A stretch of DNA of 64,000 nt from Hyphomicrobiales bacterium (GTDB taxonomy: Bacteria; Pseudomonadota; Alphaproteobacteria; Rickettsiales; JACKKO01). Each line of letters opens with the position of its first letter. Position 1 is the stretch's first letter. The position numbers and the translations under genes were made by a program. The notes under the pieces are model-generated. The model saw only the letters and a list, made by a program, of their open reading frames with translations, had not been told where the DNA came from and did no database searches. Below, in pieces: positions 25,809 to 33,455 of the stretch. The DNA is taken from assembly GCA_024236395.1 (NCBI GenBank), contig JACKKO010000001.1, positions 434,001 to 498,000 on the forward strand, written 5' to 3'.

Positions 25809-26564
25809 CTATTCTAGCATACAAAATGCGCATCCCGGGTCGCGGGGGAGGGGAATGCGCCGAACGGTGGCGTGCAGGGCATCCAGCAGGAGCAGTGTGC
25901 CGGAAAGACCTTGCCCGATGCTAAGTGCTTCCTTGAGGATCTCATTGGCCTGCCAGGTGCCCAGTATGCCGGTGACCGTGCCCAGTATTCCGGACTCTGC
26001 ACAGGAAGGCTGATCCTCCGGGGCCGGAGGTTCAGGGCTGAGGCAGTGGTAACATGGGTGGGGTGCGCCCAGATACGCCTTATAGGTGGAAAGTTGCCCC
26101 TGAAATCCAATGGCTGCTGCGGAGACCAATGGTTTACCCGCGGCATAACACGCATCATGCACGGCATAGCGGGTGGCGAAATTATCCGAACAATCCGCCA
26201 CCAGATCATAATGCGTGAGGAGTGTCGGCAGATTTTCAGCATCCGCCCGTAGCGCATGTGGGGTAAGGCTGATGTCCGGGTTCAGGGCGTGCAACGTATC
26301 GCTGGCAGCATCCACTTTGTGGCGCCCGATATCCCCGGTTTCAAACAGAATCTGCCGGTTGAGGTTGGATAAAGCTACCCGGTCATACTCCGCGATGCCC
26401 AATGTGCCGATGCCTGCGGCGGCCAGGTACTGCAGCACCGGCCCGCCCAGCCCGCCAGCACCCACGACCAGCACGCGCGTTTGCTGCAGACGCTTCTGTC
26501 CGTCCAGGCCGATGCCGGGCAGAGAAATCTGGCGGGAAAAACGGGTGAGGGCCTCATGTTCCAT
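25809..26564 (-). CDS. moeB: HesA/MoeB/ThiF family adenylyltransferase
   Basis: These E1-like enzymes adenylate the C-terminus of a sulfur-carrier protein (MoaD or ThiS). Seen are RFSRQISLPGIGLDGQKRL, the nucleotide loop VVGAGGLGGPVLQYLAAAGIG, NLNRQ, DCSDNFATRY and the zinc cysteines CYHC (about 193) and CAFC (about 246). At 251 aa it lacks a rhodanese domain; a separate rhodanese gene lies about 1.5 kb upstream, beyond dnaA. Whether it serves molybdopterin (MoeB) or thiazole (ThiF) synthesis cannot be decided here. Confidence 0.88.
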   Translation of the reverse strand: MEHEALTRFSRQISLPGIGLDGQKRLQQTRVLVVGAGGLGGPVLQYLAAAGIGTLGIAEYDRVALSNLNRQILFETGDIGRHKVDAASDTLHALNPDISLTPHALRADAENLPTLLTHYDLVADCSDNFATRYAVHDACYAAGKPLVSAAAIGFQGQLSTYKAYLGAPHPCYHCLSPEPPAPEDQPSCAESGILGTVTGILGTWQANEILKEALSIGQGLSGTLLLLDALHATVRRIPLPRDPGCAFCMLE

Positions 26565-26622
26565 GCCGGGAGCATAGCGATCTGTGCGGTGGGTGCAAGC
26601 GCTCCGGTATGGCGTGCATGGG

Positions 26623-28068
26623 CTAGCTTTGCAGGGAGCGCGTCAGCCGTTCGATATCCTCACGCATTGTACCGTCTTCTGTCAGCAGGGCTTCCACACG
26701 GCGCACGGCATGCATCACAGTGGTGTGATCCTTGCCGCCAAACTGCTTGCCAATTTCCGGCAGGCTGTGCGGGGTCAGCTGCTTGGCCAGGTACATGGCC
26801 ATCTGGCGGGACCGGGCAATATGCCGTGCCCGGCGGCTGGAGCGCATATCCGCCAGCGAAACACTGCAGTGCTGCGCCACGGCCTTTTGTATATTCTCGA
26901 TAGTAACCGCACGCTCCTGCGTATGCAGCAGGTCACGCAGTAACTGCTGTGCCCGCTCTAGCGTCACCGGGGTGCGCATAAAGCGCGCCTGTGCGGCGAT
27001 CTTGTGCAGCGCTCCTTCCAGCTCACGAATGTTGCTGGTAATGCGCTGCGCCAGGAACTCCAGTACGTCTTCCGGGATGTCGCACCCCAGACGGCGCGCT
27101 TTGGTTTGCAGCACGCCCAGACGCAGCGCGTAATCTGCCGTATCAATATCGGCTACCAGTCCCCAGGAGAGACGGGAGCGCAGACGTTCATCCAGCCCTT
27201 CCAATGCGCCCGGTTGCCGGCTGCCCGAAAATACCAACGGTCGCTGCAGATCCAGCAGTGCATTGAAGGTATGAAAAAATTCTTCCTGCGTGCTGCCCTT
27301 GCCACAAATGAACTGGACATCATCAATCAGCAGGATATCGGCGGCGCGTAGTTGTTCTTTAAATGTAACGATACTACGCTCCCTGAGTGCACGTACAAAC
27401 AGGTACATAAAACGCTCAGCTGTCATATACACCACATTGAGTGTGGGACGACGACGGCGGATTTCCCAGGCAATCGCCTGCATCAAATGGGTTTTTCCGA
27501 GGCCAACGCCTCCATGGAAATAAAGTGGGTTGGTGCCAGGCTGGGCGCAGCATTCGTCGGCCAGCTGGCGTGCGGCAGCATAAGCCAGTTCGTTGGATTC
27601 CCCAACAACAAACTGCTCAAAGGTAAAACGAGGATCCAGCGGCGAGCTGATTTCCTGCTCTGGCAGGGTTTCAATCGCCATACTGCCAGGTGCGGCGGAT
27701 GATTCACTATGCGTATCTGTATTTGTTTGCGGTGTTTCAACCGGAGTACGGATGGAAACCGGTGCTGCCGAGGTGGTTGCCAGTGCAGGCTTGATACGAA
27801 CCTCTATGGAAAGCACTGAGGATTGTTCCTGCTGCCAGCATTCCAGTAATTCGTCATAGTAATGTGAAAGAATCCACTCGCGGACAAAACGCGTTGGCAC
27901 ACCGATCGTGACACAGGAAGGTTCAATGCTCAGAGTACGAACATGCCGGAACCAGCTATTGTACGCAGCATCACCCAGTACAAAGCGCAGGCGCTGCTGG
28001 ATGCGTTCCTGCATCGCCTGCGTGTCTTGCGAGTCATGTGTTGGTTGCATGGTGGTCATTGCATTCAT
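26623..28068 (-). CDS. dnaA: Chromosomal replication initiator DnaA
   Basis: DnaA opens the replication origin. Domain I is at about residues 15-85 (LGDAAYNSWFRHV), followed by a variable linker, then the AAA+ domain beginning FVVGESNELAYAAAR with Walker A GGVGLGKTHLM and Walker B ILLIDDVQF. Domain IV carries the DnaA-box signature KDHTTVMHAVRRVE. I start at the ATG at 28068 (481 aa) because it overlaps the rhodanese stop (TAATG), with a purine-rich GGGGGCAGGG just before. ATGs at 28059 and 28050 are alternatives. Confidence 0.95.
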   Translation of the reverse strand: MNAMTTMQPTHDSQDTQAMQERIQQRLRFVLGDAAYNSWFRHVRTLSIEPSCVTIGVPTRFVREWILSHYYDELLECWQQEQSSVLSIEVRIKPALATTSAAPVSIRTPVETPQTNTDTHSESSAAPGSMAIETLPEQEISSPLDPRFTFEQFVVGESNELAYAAARQLADECCAQPGTNPLYFHGGVGLGKTHLMQAIAWEIRRRRPTLNVVYMTAERFMYLFVRALRERSIVTFKEQLRAADILLIDDVQFICGKGSTQEEFFHTFNALLDLQRPLVFSGSRQPGALEGLDERLRSRLSWGLVADIDTADYALRLGVLQTKARRLGCDIPEDVLEFLAQRITSNIRELEGALHKIAAQARFMRTPVTLERAQQLLRDLLHTQERAVTIENIQKAVAQHCSVSLADMRSSRRARHIARSRQMAMYLAKQLTPHSLPEIGKQFGGKDHTTVMHAVRRVEALLTEDGTMREDIERLTRSLQS

Positions 28069-28514
28069 TAGCCCTGCCCCCATGGTAGATTTTCTGCTTT
28101 CCAGCCTTTCAGCATACCACGATGTCCGTCTGCATTTGGGTCTCCTTCAAAACCACTCAGGATATTGTAGCAATGGTGATACCCTGCCGAGAGCGCAGCT
28201 TTCGCTGCTTCCAGCGAGCGTGCTCCGCTCCGGCAGAGAAAAAGGAGAGACGTTTCTTTATTTGGTGCCTGCTGGCATAATGCTGTTATGAAATCGGGGT
28301 TGATATCCATCTTAGGGTAGGTACGCCAGCTTAACAGGAGTGGCTCTTTGCCAATGGCGCGCAGTTCAGGAACCCCAACAAATGTCCATTCCGGGACGGT
28401 ACGCACATCTACCAGAAGGGCTTCATTATCCTTACTCAGTATGTTCCAGGCGCTGATTGCGTCGATATTTTCTACATCCCTGGAATGAGCCATGGATATG
28501 CTCTTCTGATTCAC
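28068..28514 (-). CDS. Rhodanese-like domain protein
   Basis: The single rhodanese domain shows ALLVDVRTVPEW near residue 35 and the active-site loop LFLCRSGARS with the catalytic cysteine near residue 94. The family transfers sulfane sulfur; the acceptor is unknown. A GTG at 28514 has GGGGGGAAG before it; an ATG at 28493 is an alternative start. Its stop overlaps the dnaA start, so dnaA is second in a two-gene unit, an unusual position for this gene. Confidence 0.87.
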   Translation of the reverse strand: MNQKSISMAHSRDVENIDAISAWNILSKDNEALLVDVRTVPEWTFVGVPELRAIGKEPLLLSWRTYPKMDINPDFITALCQQAPNKETSLLFLCRSGARSLEAAKAALSAGYHHCYNILSGFEGDPNADGHRGMLKGWKAENLPWGQG

Positions 28515-28862
28515 TACTTCCCCCCCACGTTAAAAAGACAAACTAACCCTACCCTTCCAGCCATTTTTCTGGAACGGCCCCCCTGCGGGTAACCCACAGT
28601 TACACACGATTTCCTAACAATGAATTGTGCCTCGGTAAAAACTAACTTAAGCAAAAATCGGAGGGGGTAAATAGTTTTTATCGCATTTTTTTAAAAAAAT
28701 TTCGTTGACACTCTGAAGCCTCCGTTGAGCCATCACCGATCCTAAAAAAATATTTATAATTGGCTTCAGTTAAGCATTTCAGGAGTTATACCAAGTACTT
28801 TAAAATGGGAAACCCGCCAAAATCGCTGGCCTTTTTAATCGGTGTATGCATAATCCAGAATC
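28515..28862. promoter_or_regulatory. AT-rich divergent region upstream of rhodanese-dnaA and mrpE
   Basis: These 348 bp hold no gene. The part from about 28640 to 28770 is very AT-rich, with A/T runs, and is flanked by GAAGCC and GGCTTC, which could pair. I looked for DnaA boxes: the nearest sites are TGTGGGTTA and TTACACACG variants, each with at least two mismatches to the consensus. The region must contain the dnaA promoter, but it is not shown to be the origin. Confidence 0.4.
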
Positions 28863-29336
28863 ATGCAAATATATGTCATCGTTTTTGCCGCACTTTATGC
28901 TGTTTGGATGGTTTGCTCGGGGTTTATTGAGCCGTTTTTTCTGGGTCTAGGCGCGGTATCCTGTATCGTCTGCCTGGGAGTGGCACGCCGGATGGGAGTA
29001 ATCCCTCTAGGCCGAATGCCGTTTTATACACGTCTCTGGATGATACCTTATACGGTGAGGTTAGGCTGGGAGATGTTAAAAGCAACGGCTTCTGTTGCCC
29101 AGACGGTCTGGCGTGTGGATATCCAGCCATTGAATCCGGTGCTGGGTTGGGTGCCCATGCAGCAGCCGAATGATCTGGGCCGGGCGACGTATGCAAATTC
29201 CATCACCCTGACGCCGGGTACGGTCAGTGTGACCGTGGAACCGGACTGGGTACAGGTACATGCGCTGGATAGTGAAGGGCTGATATCGCTGAAAGAAGGT
29301 GCGATGGAAGGCCGGGTACGGAAGATCGCGGGGTAA
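28863..29336 (+). CDS. mrpE: Mrp-type Na+/H+ antiporter subunit E
   Basis: MrpE/MnhE belongs to the multi-subunit CPA3 antiporter. The protein (157 aa) has N-terminal membrane segments, RLWMIPYTVRLGWEMLKATA in the middle and the soluble signature YANSITLTPGTVSVTVEPD near residue 115, typical of subunit E. It begins a tight run mrpE-mrpF-mrpG-mrpB. Confidence 0.9.
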   Translation: MQIYVIVFAALYAVWMVCSGFIEPFFLGLGAVSCIVCLGVARRMGVIPLGRMPFYTRLWMIPYTVRLGWEMLKATASVAQTVWRVDIQPLNPVLGWVPMQQPNDLGRATYANSITLTPGTVSVTVEPDWVQVHALDSEGLISLKEGAMEGRVRKIAG

Positions 29337-29337
29337 A

Positions 29338-29598
29338 ATGCTGACGGTAGTGGCTATAATTATCTGTGTAAGTATGGGGTTGGCGGCATTGCGAGTGCTG
29401 CTTGGGCCAACACCCTATGACCGTATCCTGGCAGCGAACACGTTTGGCGGGCAGACCGTAATGCTGATAGTGGTATTGGCGGTGATCCTGCAGGAGTCGA
29501 TGTTGATTGATATTGCTTTGATTTACGCACTGATTAATTTCATTGCCACGATTGGCTTCCTGAAATTCTTTGCCTATGGCAGTTTTGGAGACGAATAG
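29338..29598 (+). CDS. mrpF: Mrp-type Na+/H+ antiporter subunit F
   Basis: This small protein (86 aa) has three membrane helices with the subunit F pattern LGPTPYDRILAANTFGGQTV near residue 22 and DIALIYALINFIATIGFLK at the end. The ATG at 29338 lies one base after the mrpE stop; an in-frame codon at 29299 would only extend into mrpE. The mrpG ATG follows its stop directly. Confidence 0.92.
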   Translation: MLTVVAIIICVSMGLAALRVLLGPTPYDRILAANTFGGQTVMLIVVLAVILQESMLIDIALIYALINFIATIGFLKFFAYGSFGDE

Positions 29599-30057
29599 AT
29601 GCTGGAAGTGATCTTACAGGGACTGGGAATGCTGATACTCTGTGTGGGTGCATTTTTTGCGTTCTCCGGGTCGGTTGGGATTCTGCGTTTGCCGGATTTT
29701 TTCACCCGGCTGCACCCGGCGGGGATGAGTGACGGCACCGGACTGATGCTGGTGGTATTGGGTGCCTGCCTGCTGTTGGAGCCAGGGCTGATAACATTAA
29801 AGCTGGTACTTTTGGGTGTGTTTGCGCTCCTCACTGGGGCCACGGCCTGCCATGCGCTGGCACGTGCGGCAGCGTTAAGTAATCTGAAACCGCTTGGTAA
29901 GATAGAGGCATATCCGGTGGCTACGGTAGAGCCTGCCAAGCCATCAATGGCAAAGGCAAAAACCAGTTCGGCAAAAAAATCGACAACGATGAAACGAAAA
30001 ACAACTGCAAAAAAAAAGCCGACGACCACACGTAAGAAACCTGGAGAAAAGGCATGA
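29599..30057 (+). CDS. mrpG: Mrp-type Na+/H+ antiporter subunit G with a lysine-rich tail
   Basis: The N-terminal 100 residues are a standard subunit G with three helices and GSVGILRLPDFFTRLHPAGM. The protein then carries a roughly 45-residue tail (SMAKAKTSSAKKSTTMKRKT and more) very rich in Lys, Thr and Ala, resembling histone H1-like or nucleic-acid-binding tails and unusual for this family. The tail is in frame and ends by overlapping the next start (ATGA), so it is not an obvious artefact. Confidence 0.88.
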   Translation: MLEVILQGLGMLILCVGAFFAFSGSVGILRLPDFFTRLHPAGMSDGTGLMLVVLGACLLLEPGLITLKLVLLGVFALLTGATACHALARAAALSNLKPLGKIEAYPVATVEPAKPSMAKAKTSSAKKSTTMKRKTTAKKKPTTTRKKPGEKA

Positions 30058-30593
30058 TACCGGATCATCTGCTGGGGCTGATTGATATCTTGCTACTGTC
30101 ATTTCTGGTGATTACGGCACTGGCCGTGGTGCTGTTCCGCAATTTGCTGGTGAGTACGATCCTGCTGAGTATTTTCAGCCTACTGATGGCGGCCATGTAC
30201 CTGGTGATGCATGCACCAGATGTGGCGATGACAGAGGCCGCTGTGGGAGCGGGAATCAGCACATTGCTATTTCTGGCAGCGTTACTGTTGACCGGCACAG
30301 AAGAAAAACGTTCAGAACACCCGGTATTGCCCTTGCTGGTGATCCTGATTACCAGCGGTGCGTTGGTCTATGCCTCGTTGGGGCTGCCTGGTTACGGGAC
30401 GCCGGACGCGCCTGCCCATACCCATGTAGCGCGTTACTATCTGGAGCAGACAGGGACGGAGATTGGAATTCCGAACACGGTAACCGCCATCCTCGCCAGC
30501 TACCGGGGATTTGATACGCTGGGCGAGGTGATGGTGGTGTTTACGGCGGGCATTGCCGTGCTTCTTCTTCTGGGTAGACGCCGCTCAGGCTAA
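30054..30593 (+). CDS. Mrp antiporter MnhB/DUF4040-like subunit
   Basis: The 179-aa membrane protein starts with a DUF4040-like part (LLVSTILLSIFSLLMAAMYL, then HAPDVAMTEAAVGAGI, about residues 30-75), seen in the C-terminal part of MrpA and in MbhD, followed by a region like the membrane-anchored part of MbhE/MrpB (NTVTAILASYRGFDTLGEV). It is the last subunit on this strand. Subunits C and D, the rest of B and the large part of A are not in the window, because the opposite-strand ahpD begins at once. Confidence 0.8.
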   Translation: MIPDHLLGLIDILLLSFLVITALAVVLFRNLLVSTILLSIFSLLMAAMYLVMHAPDVAMTEAAVGAGISTLLFLAALLLTGTEEKRSEHPVLPLLVILITSGALVYASLGLPGYGTPDAPAHTHVARYYLEQTGTEIGIPNTVTAILASYRGFDTLGEVMVVFTAGIAVLLLLGRRRSG

Positions 30594-31117
30594 GCGCAGA
30601 GTAAGGATTGCGCCGCCGCGTTGATGGTGGCAGCAATACGCACCGTGGACTGAACGCCCTGCTTGTTGATCCCGGCTTTGGATACTTCGTGCACATGCGC
30701 GTCCATGCACATGCCACAGCCGTTAATAGCCGAAACCGCCAGACTCATTAGTTCAAAATCCACTTTCTCCACGCCCGGGTTGCCAATGATGTTCATCCGC
30801 AGGTTGGCAGGCATACTGCGGTATTCCTTGTCACTGACCAAATGCACGAACCGGTAATAGACATTATTCATCCCCATGACCGTAGCAGCGGCTTTGGCGG
30901 CATTTTGTTCGGCCTCACTCAGCACGCCTTCAGTTTCCGCGCGGGTGGCGGTGATGACGTCCGGGTGCTTAGTGGCATAGGCAGAAGCCAGCGCAATTCC
31001 ATAAATCTGGGATTTACTCAGGCTCGGTGCGCCATCTTCTTCCAACACGCGGCCAAGGTTCAGCTTAATGTCTTTGGCGTACTCACCCAGTTGATTCCGT
31101 AATGCCTGTATGCTCAT
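30590..31117 (-). CDS. ahpD: Alkyl hydroperoxide reductase AhpD (carboxymuconolactone decarboxylase fold)
   Basis: AhpD regenerates AhpC with its own CXXC peroxidase pair. The active-site motif is NGCGMCMDAHVHE (about residues 127-140), containing both cysteines and the proton-relay His. At 175 aa it is normal length. It follows ahpC on the same strand (61-bp gap) and is presumably transcribed with it under OxyR. Its stop overlaps the convergent Mrp subunit gene by four bases. Confidence 0.95.
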   Translation of the reverse strand: MSIQALRNQLGEYAKDIKLNLGRVLEEDGAPSLSKSQIYGIALASAYATKHPDVITATRAETEGVLSEAEQNAAKAAATVMGMNNVYYRFVHLVSDKEYRSMPANLRMNIIGNPGVEKVDFELMSLAVSAINGCGMCMDAHVHEVSKAGINKQGVQSTVRIAATINAAAQSLLCA

Positions 31118-31178
31118 AATAGACTCCTTAAGTTAAGGGGTGGGGAGCAGGTGCTTCACTACTCCCCACATTGTATTG

Positions 31179-31751
31179 TTAGGCCGTTGTGGCTTGTTGC
31201 AGGTCGATGGTTTTGTCACCTTTGCTCCAGTTGCAAGGGCATAGTTCATCGGTTTGCAGTGCATCCAGCACGCGCAGCACTTCCTTCGGGTTACGGCCCA
31301 CACTGAGGTCGGTGACCATCACAAAGCGGATGATCCCGTCCGGATCAACGATGAACGTAGCGCGCTGGGCCACGCCTTCATTGGCATCCAGGATGCCCAG
31401 AGCGCTGGTCAGTTCGCGTTTCACATCGGCCAGCAGCGGGAATGGCAAATTTTTCAGCTCTTCCTGTTGTTTGCGCCATGCCCAGTGAACGAACTCACTG
31501 TCTGTGCTGCCGCCCAGTACCTGTGCATCGCGGTCCTTGAACTCGTCGACCAGATCACCGAATGCGGCAATCTCTGTCGGGCACACGAAGGTGAAGTCCT
31601 TCGGGTAAAAGAACAGCACCAGCCATTTGCCGGGATAGCTCTTTTCCGTAACATCGATAAACACGTTATCGATGGTAATATCACTCAGGGGTAGTTCTGC
31701 GGTGGCTTTTACGCTAAATGCCGGAAGTTTTTCACCTACACCTAATGTCAT
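31179..31751 (-). CDS. ahpC: Alkyl hydroperoxide reductase AhpC (2-Cys peroxiredoxin)
   Basis: The peroxidatic cysteine lies in FTFVCPTEIAAFGD (about residue 55) and the C-terminal resolving cysteine in LCPCNWSKGD, which has an extra cysteine two residues on. At 190 aa this is the OxyR-regulated bacterial type that pairs with AhpD. The ATG at 31751 is one base after the stop of a 58-codon ORF. The promoter is expected in the operator-bearing region at 31930-32033. Confidence 0.96.
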   Translation of the reverse strand: MTLGVGEKLPAFSVKATAELPLSDITIDNVFIDVTEKSYPGKWLVLFFYPKDFTFVCPTEIAAFGDLVDEFKDRDAQVLGGSTDSEFVHWAWRKQQEELKNLPFPLLADVKRELTSALGILDANEGVAQRATFIVDPDGIIRFVMVTDLSVGRNPKEVLRVLDALQTDELCPCNWSKGDKTIDLQQATTA

Positions 31752-31752
31752 G

Positions 31753-31929
31753 TTAGTCTCCTTTTTGGTTTTGGTTTTTAAAAACGTTGTCGGCTTGCGG
31801 TGGCGCCGGGTTCAGATAGTTGCGACACGCACATTCCACTTCCTCTGTGGTGGCGGTGGCGCTGGCATGTTCCGGGTTTCCGCTGACCGTCATGTAACAA
31901 TAGAGGTCGTATGCATCTTGATTTTCCAT
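31753..31929 (-). CDS. Small Cys-containing protein (58 aa) between oxyR and ahpC
   Basis: The ORF begins MENQDAYDLYCYMTVSGNPE and contains ECACRNYLNP, giving three cysteines. AAGGAGG stands at the ideal distance before its ATG, and its stop is one base before the ahpC ATG. It would be the first gene of the OxyR-controlled transcript. I recognise no family. The CAC pair and the location suggest, but do not show, a redox or metal-related role. Confidence 0.65.
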   Translation of the reverse strand: MENQDAYDLYCYMTVSGNPEHASATATTEEVECACRNYLNPAPPQADNVFKNQNQKGD

Positions 31930-31962
31930 ATTGTCCTCCTTTTAATGAAACTTCTTATATCA

Positions 31963-31977
31963 ATAGATATTATCTAT
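31963..31977. promoter_or_regulatory. OxyR operator half, site 1
   Basis: ATAG, seven bases, CTAT: an exact match to the OxyR half-operator ATAGNTNNNANCTAT, including the inner T and A. It lies 33 bp before the small ORF that heads the ahpC transcript. Confidence 0.8.
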
Positions 31978-32004
31978 GTATAATTGATTGTTTTTATGGT
32001 ATTT

Positions 32005-32019
32005 ATAGATGATATCTAT
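32005..32019. promoter_or_regulatory. OxyR operator half, site 2
   Basis: A second exact ATAGNTNNNANCTAT match, 14 bp before the oxyR ATG. Its centre is 42 bp from the centre of site 1, about four helical turns, so both face the same side of the DNA. In the classical arrangement the halves are about two turns apart. It is well placed for autorepression of oxyR. Confidence 0.8.
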
Positions 32020-32033
32020 GATATGGGGTGGGT

Positions 32034-32939
32034 ATGAATCTACGGGATATGCATTATTTGGTGGCGGTTGCGGATTTACGGAACTTTTCCGAGGCGGCGG
32101 TGCAATGCCATGTCAGCCAGCCGACCTTAAGCCACCAGATCAAAAAGCTGGAAGAATGGCTGGGTGTGCAGGTATTTGAGCGCACTAACCGGCGGGTGAT
32201 GCCTACCGAAGCCGGAGAGGCAATTATTCGTACGGCACGCCGTATTCTGCAGGAGGTGGAGCATATTCATGATATTGCCGAAAGTGCACGTGACCCGTTC
32301 TCCGGTAAGTTCCGGCTGGGGGCATTCCCCACGCTTTCCACCTATATTTTCCCGGGCCTGGTGCCGCGTATTCATGATGCCATGCCGAAGCTACGGCTGA
32401 TATTGCTGGAGGAAAAAACCCAGCAGTTGGTGGAGCGTTTGAGGGCGGGTACGCTGGATGCTGCCTTATTAGCGCTTCCGGTGCAGGATGACACTCTGGT
32501 GAGTGCTCCCTTGTTTGAGGATGCGTTCTTTCTGGCGGTGCCGGAAGGTCACGCGCTGGCGGGCCATCAAGTGATTACACAGTTGGAACTGGCGGAATAT
32601 CCGCTAATGCTGCTCGAAGAAGGTCACTGTTTGCGCGATCAGGCGCTGGACGTGTGCCATAATGCAGGTGGCGCAGAGGAACAGGATTTCCGCGCCACCG
32701 GGCTGGAAACCTTGCGCCAGATGGTGAAAGCGGGAACAGGGGTTACCATTATGCCGGAATTGGCGATCCGTCCGGCTGAGGAGGGGATACGCTATATCCC
32801 GTTTGCTGAACCGGTGCCACGGCGTACTATCGGGCTGGTTTGGCGCAAAACCTATGTACGCATGCCGGTGATTGAGGCGCTACGGGAACTCATCAATATA
32901 CCCGGTATACGCCACAATCGGGGTGATAGTGTTGTTTAA
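32034..32939 (+). CDS. oxyR: Hydrogen peroxide-inducible transcription activator OxyR
   Basis: This LysR-type regulator (301 aa) has an N-terminal winged helix (LVAVADLRNFSEAAVQCHVS, then QPTLSHQIKKLEEWLG). The redox cysteines fall at residues 199 and 208 within EEGHCLRDQALDVC, the same numbers as in E. coli OxyR, so it should sense peroxide by disulfide formation. I chose the ATG at 32034; a GTG six bases earlier is possible. It diverges from the ahpC transcript with two operators between. Confidence 0.96.
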   Translation: MNLRDMHYLVAVADLRNFSEAAVQCHVSQPTLSHQIKKLEEWLGVQVFERTNRRVMPTEAGEAIIRTARRILQEVEHIHDIAESARDPFSGKFRLGAFPTLSTYIFPGLVPRIHDAMPKLRLILLEEKTQQLVERLRAGTLDAALLALPVQDDTLVSAPLFEDAFFLAVPEGHALAGHQVITQLELAEYPLMLLEEGHCLRDQALDVCHNAGGAEEQDFRATGLETLRQMVKAGTGVTIMPELAIRPAEEGIRYIPFAEPVPRRTIGLVWRKTYVRMPVIEALRELINIPGIRHNRGDSVV

Positions 32940-32940
32940 C

Positions 32941-32968
32941 TTGCAGATTCTGCAAATTTCGCTATAAT
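32941..32968 (+). promoter_or_regulatory. Strong candidate promoter for the cold-shock gene, with a long leader
   Basis: TTGCAG at 32941-32946 and a perfect TATAAT at 32963-32968 are 16 bp apart. Transcription from about 32975 would give an untranslated leader of roughly 210 nt before the ATG at 33186, resembling the long structured leaders of cspA-type genes. The leader holds small hairpins, for example CCTGCA with TGCAGG near 33100-33117, and no gene. Confidence 0.6.
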
Positions 32969-33185
32969 CACGCCAGAGCATTGGCGGCTCTTTGTGTTAC
33001 TGGCTACTAATATCACGGACTTTTCTTCTTCTTTGAATATTAAAATCTCCGACATTGTTGAACCAGAATGTAAGACCAAGGGTGGCCTATTCCTGAATGC
33101 CTGCACGATGATGCAGGGCAGGGCTCTGAACAGAAGCGGTTTCGTGTGGAGACCGTGATAATACCAATGTCATAAGGAGACAAGA

Positions 33186-33401
33186 ATGGCAAACGGAACA
33201 GTCAAATGGTTTAATACCACTAAAGGCTATGGCTTTATTCAACCGGAAGATGGCGGCAGCGATGTGTTTGTACATATCAGCGCCGTTCAGGAAGCGGGTA
33301 TTGAGAAGCTGCTGGAAGGCCAGCGTGTCAGCTATGAGCTGGCAACCAATCGTGGCCGTACTGCGGCTGCCAACCTGCAAGTGCAGGGCGACGCTGCCTA
33401 A
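33186..33401 (+). CDS. Cold-shock domain protein
   Basis: This is a single cold-shock domain of 71 aa with both nucleic-acid-binding motifs, KGYGFIQP (RNP1) and DVFVHIS (RNP2). Such proteins act as RNA chaperones. AAGGAG precedes the ATG. A strong promoter lies about 220 bp upstream with a long leader, and a GC hairpin lies 16 bp after the stop. Confidence 0.96.
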   Translation: MANGTVKWFNTTKGYGFIQPEDGGSDVFVHISAVQEAGIEKLLEGQRVSYELATNRGRTAAANLQVQGDAA

Positions 33402-33416
33402 GCACGCAACGTATTT

Positions 33417-33441
33417 CGGGGCGGCTCATTCTGTTGCCCCG
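33417..33441 (+). terminator. Possible terminator after the cold-shock gene
   Basis: CGGGGC at 33417-33422 pairs with GCCCCG at 33436-33441 around a 13-base loop. The following bases are only moderately T-rich (TCTCTTTGTT), so termination could be partial. The opposite-strand methyltransferase gene ends 15 bp further on and may share the structure. Confidence 0.45.
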
Positions 33442-33455
33442 GAATCATCTCTTTG

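Noticed and set aside
28515..28862. Possible chromosomal replication origin next to dnaA
   Set aside because: The region is AT-rich, but I see no cluster of DnaA boxes; the closest 9-mers have two or more mismatches. In many Alphaproteobacteria oriC is not beside dnaA.
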